Source: Phoronis australis
Lineage: Eukaryota; Phoronida; Phoronidae
DNA length: 64,000 nt
Direction: 5' to 3'
Assembly: GCA_002633005.1 (NCBI GenBank)
Contig: NMRA01000124.1
Location: 307,788 to 371,787 of the forward strand
The position numbers and the translations under genes were made by a program. Each line of letters opens with the position of its first letter. Within the stretch, counting starts at the first letter, position 1. The notes beneath the pieces are model-generated. The model was not told where the DNA came from and ran no database searches. It saw only the letters and a program-made list of their open reading frames with translations. Positions 62,201 through 64,000 of this stretch are shown one piece after another.

Positions 62201-62748
62201 ACCAAAAGGAGTGTGGTGTGCACTGTTTTGCACCAGTAACAAATTATGATTGATAAGTTTCTTGCTTTCCTTGACAGGAACACCTTTCAAGTGTACAACT
62301 GATAACACCTCCTAAGTCGAGGATTCCTACATATGTCGCCGCTTCGTCCGAGGATGTGAGACACCTGCCTGCATTGCCCAGTAGCCCAGAGAAACATGGC
62401 AGCGTCACTCAGGGAATAGATGCTAAATCAACGACAAAGATTCCCATTAGGACAGTTTCTAACGAAGCACTTCATCGCACTGAATCGTCAAAACGACCAT
62501 CGAGCCCCACGAAAATTCCCCAGAGTCCACTTATGTTGAGAAAGAATGCCAAGACAGCCATTTGCTCTGCAGGTGATGGAAATGGTAAACTTACAACTCT
62601 TAAAGAAGGGGGAACCCCTACCGCTGGACGTGACAACACTGCAGTATCTGTGGATAGCTGCAGTGAATCTGGGGATGAAAGGAAAACTAAAACCCAAACG
62701 AGGGCAACGGATTTGCTGACAAAATTGCACGCTGCACTCACAAAATAG
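32280..62748 (+). CDS. CEP97: CEP97 orthologue, whole gene, 24 coding exons, 1828 residues
   Basis: The 24 exons listed separately join in phase to 5487 nt. CEP97 binds CP110 at the distal centriole and restrains cilium formation. Visible parts are N-terminal leucine-rich repeats (about residues 24-200), the LRR-cap segment with [20 protein letters not shown] and [12 protein letters not shown] (206-260), an IQ motif ([11 protein letters not shown], 702-712) followed by a charged helical segment, a fibronectin type III domain (about 884-978), a long Ser/Asp-rich low-complexity region with five KKWS motifs (978-1618), and a basic Ser/Pro tail with SxIP-like motifs. The LRR to IQ part follows human CEP97 closely. 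The FN3 domain and the second half are extra relative to the human protein as I know it. The start codon has a good context (AAAATGG). Confidence 0.95.
32293..35171 (+). other. CEP97 intron 1
   Basis: 2.9 kb. Contains a MITE-like element at 34887-35114, immediately ahead of the exon 2 acceptor. Otherwise AT-rich, with no further coding signal seen. Confidence 0.6.
34887..35114. mobile_element. MITE-like element with imperfect GGCGGATCTATG termini
   Basis: The left end CAGAGGCGGATCTATG is inverted imperfectly at the right end (CGTAGATCTGCCACAG), 12 of 16 positions. The interior is rich in GGGG/CCCC runs with AAACCCTCC repeated. The element is a little over 220 bp and non-coding. Confidence 0.55.
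35172..35317 (+). CDS. CEP97: CEP97 exon 2 (start of LRR domain)
   Basis: Acceptor TTTGCAG, donor CAG|GTAACA. Residues 5-53, including the first LRR strand [20 protein letters not shown], which matches the first repeat of vertebrate CEP97. Confidence 0.93.
35318..36682 (+). other. CEP97 intron 2
   Basis: 1.4-kb AT-rich intron. Nothing notable seen. Confidence 0.6.
36683..36785 (+). CDS. CEP97: CEP97 exon 3 (LRR)
   Basis: Acceptor GATTTCAG, donor G|GTATTG. Encodes [20 protein letters not shown] and the next LRR strand, almost identical to the human segment. Confidence 0.95.
36786..37575 (+). other. CEP97 intron 3
   Basis: 790 bp. The part from about 37240 to 37290 (TACAGAATG..., CCCC-TTCATTCTC-GTCA/CGAGGGAA) is related to sequence in intron 4 near 38035-38110, so a small dispersed repeat occurs in both. 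Confidence 0.5.
37576..37631 (+). CDS. CEP97: CEP97 exon 4 (LRR)
   Basis: Acceptor TTTTTAG, donor AAG|GTAAGT. Encodes [18 protein letters not shown], matching the human LRR of the same position. Confidence 0.94.
37632..38578 (+). other. CEP97 intron 4
   Basis: 947 bp, with a dispersed repeat near 38035-38160 related to one in intron 3, and a small inverted motif ACCTATTGACGAATAGGT near 38480. Confidence 0.5.
38579..38680 (+). CDS. CEP97: CEP97 exon 5 (LRR)
   Basis: Acceptor TTTTGCAG, donor AAG|GTACTG. Encodes [16 protein letters not shown] and on to LKSLK, phase 0 at both ends. Confidence 0.94.
39164..39277 (+). CDS. CEP97: CEP97 exon 6 (LRR)
   Basis: Acceptor TTTGCAG, donor CAG|GTTAGT. 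Encodes [20 protein letters not shown] and [12 protein letters not shown], with [11 protein letters not shown] identical to the vertebrate protein. The flanking introns (38681-39163 and 39278-40050) are plain AT-rich sequence. Confidence 0.95.
40051..40133 (+). CDS. CEP97: CEP97 exon 7 (last LRR)
   Basis: Acceptor TTTTCCCAG, donor CC|GTATCC. Encodes the conserved [14 protein letters not shown] segment. The donor is weaker than the others but is fixed by the reading frame into exon 8. Confidence 0.9.
40869..40952 (+). CDS. CEP97: CEP97 exon 8 (LRR cap)
   Basis: Encodes [20 protein letters not shown] and GYLVSQKE. The acceptor GATGAAG at 40862-40868 has a poor pyrimidine tract, but the phase and the strong match to the vertebrate GFDYRPYI segment require it. 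Donor GTAAGT. Confidence 0.9.
41216..41327 (+). CDS. CEP97: CEP97 exon 9
   Basis: Acceptor CTTGCAG, donor TCG|GTGAGC. Encodes [20 protein letters not shown] then [12 protein letters not shown], nearly the same as the vertebrate sequence after the LRR cap. Confidence 0.95.
41328..42123 (+). other. CEP97 intron 9
   Basis: 796 bp. A short imperfect direct repeat (GTGAGCATTCAT...AAAGCCA) lies at 41328-41403, partly duplicating the 3' end of exon 9 (TGTCCCATGTC). No other coding signal. Confidence 0.5.
42124..42322 (+). CDS. CEP97: CEP97 exon 10
   Basis: Acceptor TTTTTGTAG, donor G|GTACCT. Encodes [20 protein letters not shown]-like sequence (vertebrate KLEKILSKQRFHQRQL) and then a Ser/Ala/Pro-rich linker. 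Confidence 0.92.
42911..43095 (+). repeat. Minisatellite of ~38-43-bp units in CEP97 intron 10
   Basis: About four diverged units starting GCCCTCA(T/C)(A/G)GAA and ending GTGTGAATGGATG. Unit length varies between 38 and 43 bp. Confidence 0.75.
43363..43437 (+). CDS. CEP97: CEP97 exon 11
   Basis: Acceptor ACTTCAG, donor C|GTAAGC. Encodes [20 protein letters not shown] and TQLYQ. There is no vertebrate match I recognise, but both splice sites and the phase fit. Confidence 0.8.
43438..44780 (+). other. CEP97 intron 11
   Basis: 1.3 kb, AT-rich, no coding exon or strong repeat seen. Confidence 0.55.
44781..44915 (+). CDS. CEP97: CEP97 exon 12
   Basis: Acceptor TATTGTAG, donor G|GTGCAG. Encodes a segment ending [12 protein letters not shown], which resembles the DLHLEDIQ stretch of human CEP97. 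Confidence 0.87.
45000..45790 (+). repeat. Composite repeat: GTCCGTCCGGC run plus five ~135-bp modules
   Basis: 45010-45085 is a GTCCGGC/CATCTGTCC short tandem run. From about 45091, five diverged modules follow. Each has an ATCTCCNAAAC-like start, a middle GAAATTTG, and an end CCNCCTAGTGGC(A/C)ATTTT, with ends near 45220, 45355, 45515, 45640 and 45777. The last module ends TATGATACAAATAA, as does the inverted copy in RPL24 intron 4. It is a dispersed non-coding repeat family. Confidence 0.75.
46133..46981 (+). CDS. CEP97: CEP97 exon 13 (disordered linker)
   Basis: Acceptor TGTTTTAG, donor G|GTAAGC. It encodes 283 residues, starting with [16 protein letters not shown] (similar to the SLLSSESTFMPVASGL region in human) and continuing as Pro/Ser/Lys-rich, basic, low-complexity sequence. 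This covers the region that binds CP110 in the vertebrate protein. Confidence 0.92.
47078..47275 (+). repeat. Degenerate GTTAGG/GTTAGT minisatellite
   Basis: Run of diverged GGTTAGTGTTAG / GGGCTATG units resembling interstitial telomere-like or simple GTTAG repeats, in CEP97 intron 13. Confidence 0.65.
47332..47430 (+). repeat. Pyrimidine-rich dispersed repeat, copy 1 (CEP97 intron 13)
   Basis: Contains TTCCTTTAAGAGGATTTCCT, then TTTCCAGTTTC and TCATTATTTTGA. A related copy lies at 49690-49800 in intron 16. Confidence 0.5.
47743..47975 (+). CDS. CEP97: CEP97 exon 14 (IQ motif)
   Basis: Acceptor TTGTTCAG, donor GAG|GTGGGT. Encodes 78 residues with [16 protein letters not shown], a complete calmodulin-type IQ motif, followed by a long charged helix ending [10 protein letters not shown]. 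This corresponds to AATKLQACWRGFYARN and its helix in the vertebrate protein. Confidence 0.95.
47976..49037 (+). other. CEP97 intron 14
   Basis: 1.06 kb, no coding exon or strong repeat seen. Confidence 0.55.
49038..49121 (+). CDS. CEP97: CEP97 exon 15
   Basis: Acceptor TTGGCAG, donor GAG|GTAATT. Encodes [20 protein letters not shown] and on to HVE, continuing the helix (vertebrate VRSLQVWQ). Confidence 0.88.
49503..49590 (+). CDS. CEP97: CEP97 exon 16
   Basis: Acceptor TTTTTGCAG, donor A|GTAAGT. Encodes [20 protein letters not shown], a heptad-like coiled-coil stretch. An internal GAG|GTGAAA could act as an alternative donor. Confidence 0.85.
49690..49800 (+). repeat. Pyrimidine-rich dispersed repeat, copy 2 (CEP97 intron 16)
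   Basis: Diverged copy of 47332-47430 with TTCCTCTTTTAAAAGGATTC, GATTTCCAGTTTCCTC and TTTGTTCTCATTTC in the same order. Confidence 0.5.
50120..50149 (+). CDS. CEP97: CEP97 exon 17 (30-nt microexon)
   Basis: Acceptor TATTTTAAG, donor G|GTAAAA. Encodes [10 protein letters not shown]. This small exon keeps the phase either way (30 nt), so it could be skipped without a frameshift. It is less certain than the others. Confidence 0.6.
50655..50829. other. Assembly gap (175 N)
   Basis: Run of N within CEP97 intron 17. The flanking sequence is non-coding, so no CEP97 exon is required in it by phase, but one cannot be excluded. Confidence 0.95.
51143..51226 (+). CDS. CEP97: CEP97 exon 18
   Basis: Acceptor TTATGCAG, donor G|GTGAGT. 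Encodes a polar linker ending QSAQETW. Phase fits exons 17 and 19, and also exon 16 if 17 is skipped. Confidence 0.8.
51227..52111 (+). other. CEP97 intron 18
   Basis: 885 bp with no coding exon; the 80-codon plus frame at 51785-52027 lacks splice support. Confidence 0.5.
52112..52291 (+). CDS. CEP97: CEP97 exon 19 (first half of FN3 domain)
   Basis: Acceptor ATTTATAG, donor G|GTGAGT. From [20 protein letters not shown] to RWDRS it has the strand A-C pattern of fibronectin type III (Pro-rich start, L/V strand, VVLRW core tryptophan). Confidence 0.9.
52481..52577 (+). CDS. CEP97: CEP97 exon 20 (middle of FN3 domain)
   Basis: Acceptor CTTTTTAAG, donor [18 protein letters not shown] is the FN3 C/C' strand (GYxxxVN), and [12 protein letters not shown] is the E-F part with the LxxL..Y pattern. 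Confidence 0.9.
52578..53976 (+). other. CEP97 intron 20
   Basis: 1.4 kb within the FN3 domain, AT-rich, no strong features. The donor is GTAAGC and the acceptor TTTTGTAG. Confidence 0.6.
53977..55965 (+). CDS. CEP97: CEP97 exon 21 (FN3 end and KKWS-repeat region)
   Basis: 1989-nt exon, acceptor TTTTGTAG, donor AG|GTAACC. It begins [20 protein letters not shown], the FN3 G-strand region. The rest is Ser/Asp/Glu-rich and probably disordered. Five motifs have the form (E)xxVPKxKKWSx(V/I)L..S followed by acidic Ser-rich residues, with the tryptophan at about residues 1215, 1269, 1334, 1368 and 1446. The open frame, good splice sites and repeated motif show that it is coding. Confidence 0.93.
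56245..56347 (+). CDS. CEP97: CEP97 exon 22
   Basis: Acceptor ATCATTTAG, donor GAG|GTTTGT. Encodes a basic segment with [20 protein letters not shown]. Reading through the donor would end after three codons, so this could also act as an alternative last exon. Confidence 0.85.
56348..57276 (+). other. CEP97 intron 22
   Basis: 929 bp. A minus-strand stretch near 56530-56560 has GTTCGATTCC, like a Pol III B box, but no full tRNA fold is visible. Confidence 0.45.
57277..57333 (+). CDS. CEP97: CEP97 exon 23
   Basis: Acceptor GTATTGCAG, donor GTG|GTAAGA. Encodes [19 protein letters not shown], phase 0 at both ends. Confidence 0.8.
57334..62277 (+). other. CEP97 intron 23
   Basis: 4.9 kb, the largest CEP97 intron. 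Short frames on both strands (for example 58391-58594 and 60097-60600) lack splice or domain support. A minisatellite lies at its 3' end. Confidence 0.5.
62066..62240. repeat. 39-bp minisatellite, four units, next to the last CEP97 exon
   Basis: The core ACTGTT recurs at 62105, 62144, 62183 and 62222, exactly 39 bp apart. The minus strand is open through all units and would read as a 13-residue repeat (QNSANDTPL-type). Ends 37 bp before the exon 24 acceptor. Confidence 0.85.
62278..62748 (+). CDS. CEP97: CEP97 exon 24 (C-terminus and stop)
   Basis: Acceptor TTGACAG. Encodes 156 residues and TAG at 62746-62748. It is basic and Ser/Pro-rich with KSRIP (S1686-P1689), TTKIP (to P1728) and SPTKIP (to P1753), and ends with a short amphipathic helix [15 protein letters not shown]. 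Confidence 0.9.
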   Translation, partial: EHLSSVQLITPPKSRIPTYVAASSEDVRHLPALPSSPEKHGSVTQGIDAKSTTKIPIRTVSNEALHRTESSKRPSSPTKIPQSPLMLRKNAKTAICSAGDGNGKLTTLKEGGTPTAGRDNTAVSVDSCSESGDERKTKTQTRATDLLTKLHAALTK

Positions 62749-64000
62749 GTGTATTTCCATAGCTTGCTTGCTAAGGATTTTTTTATTTTATATTAAGTTT
62801 GGTTATTTTTTGATTTGCATACTCGGTATCCTGCTTGAGATAAAGCATAGCTTTGCACAGAAGAATAATAGTGAACGCTTGCACCAGCTTAAACATGAAC
62901 AACTGATTCTAATTGACAAAGTCTTTTGATTGGTTAATTGGGCCAACTTCCTGAGAGATGAATTGTCTATCAGTGTGCTGCCATGACAACCTACATGTAC
63001 CAATAACCAACAACCATCATGGGAATCTCACATTATTCTGTAAAGCCTGCAGGGTGTATCGTGTGGAAAATGGTATATTGTTACCCTGTTTAGCCCAAAA
63101 GAAATCCCAGACAAGTAATACTTTTGTAAACGAGTGTCTTATGTTCGTAACATATGCTCATATGCCTACATATGAAATAGCGTGTTTGGAGAAATTCCTG
63201 GTTGCCATTTCATTTAGGTATTGGTGCTGTTGGTATTAAGTCTTGGTGACGTCTTGTGAAGGCGTGTGTGAAACTAATTTTTAGGTGCAACTGTGCTACA
63301 TCTGATTAAGGGTGCATTAACGGTGTAATAAACCCACCCTTTTGTTAAAAACCAACATTTGATTGGCCCTTGAAAAATCAGTTGCATCTCGCTCCTAACT
63401 CAAGTTAGACGTGATTTCTGGGCTTGATAAGAGCCCACTACAAGTCATCTGTGCAGCACATCTGGGCTGTTTCGTTGACCAAGACAATCTTGATAAAAGC
63501 TATAGTGAGCACATGCTTTGCATGGCATAATCACTCACAAATATGCACGATTAGTCACCAAAGCAATATGGCCGTCAGTGAATTCCAAGCGATTTATTGT
63601 AACCAATTCCAGTTCAAAGCATAAAAAGGTGATGACGATGCTTTAGAAGTGTGAATTTGCCTGTGAGGAAAGAAGTTTTTAGCAGAATGTGGTTAATGAC
63701 AGCTTTAAACAACTGATTGAAGTTCTATTGACTTCAACTTATGATAAGATTATGTTTGTTAAGTACATTCAAACATTTCTCGTAACCAGTATAATTGGGA
63801 TTGTTTTGGCCCACAAAACGCGAGGTGTTAAGGAAGGGATTATCATTAAAAACAAATAATTTGTAGAAGCTGCTGTAAAAAGGAATGAAGGCACCAGATA
63901 TTTGTCACTACCCGAACGCCATCTGTTGGGTCAGCTTGTGATGAATGTATGGTATGTCGTGCTGAAATGTTGGCTGTACTTGCACGAAATTTCGTCACGT
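62749..64000. other. CEP97 3' UTR and right flank
   Basis: The first ~600 bases are the likely 3' UTR. No further gene is supported up to the right edge. Confidence 0.5.
63327..63332 (+). promoter_or_regulatory. CEP97: Candidate CEP97 polyadenylation signal
   Basis: AATAAA about 580 nt after the CEP97 stop, followed by a CCCACC and T-rich segment. It is the first good hexamer in the correct orientation. Confidence 0.5.

Overview
This window is nuclear DNA from an animal. Its genes are split by many GT-AG introns, it has long AT-rich intergenic stretches, and it carries diverged interspersed repeats, MITE-like inverted repeats and minisatellites. Single-N seams flanked by near-identical direct copies suggest a draft assembly of a highly heterozygous genome. 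The genes resemble vertebrate orthologues closely at the protein level, but the gene content and repeats look like a marine invertebrate, possibly an invertebrate deuterostome (amphioxus, echinoderm or hemichordate). The species cannot be fixed from the sequence alone.

Layout. 1-6.2 kb: two exons of a minus-strand gene with a protein-kinase-like fold (glycine loop, beta-3 lysine, catalytic Asp/Asn, DFE instead of DFG); both ends are missing. 6.2-19.9 kb: no gene I can support. This stretch holds two pairs of diverged tandem duplications (9.4-10.4 and 10.4-11.2 kb), a haplotype-type duplication (12.3-13.7 kb), a perfect 20-bp hairpin (14.8 kb) and a small MITE (17.1 kb). 19.9-21.8 kb: a minus-strand gene for a 624-residue C2H2 zinc-finger protein in one large coding exon. 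24.66-31.97 kb: the complete minus-strand gene for ribosomal protein L24, five exons, 154 residues. 32.28-62.75 kb: the complete plus-strand orthologue of CEP97, the centrosomal/ciliogenesis LRR-IQ protein. I reconstruct 24 coding exons that join in phase to 5487 nt and 1828 residues, about twice the length of the human protein (about 865).

RPL24 and CEP97 are head to head, with 306 bp between their start codons, which implies a shared bidirectional promoter. From memory, human 3q12.3 has the same head-to-head RPL24/CEP97 pair, with the C2H2 gene ZBTB11 beyond RPL24 on the RPL24 strand. The minus-strand zinc-finger gene here sits in the equivalent place, so this may be an ancient three-gene block, although the zinc-finger orthology is not proven.

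Main novelty. The long CEP97 protein has a fibronectin type III domain after the IQ motif, five copies of a KKWS-centred linear motif in a roughly 660-residue disordered exon, and a basic Ser/Pro tail with several SxIP-like motifs. I do not know these features from the vertebrate protein.
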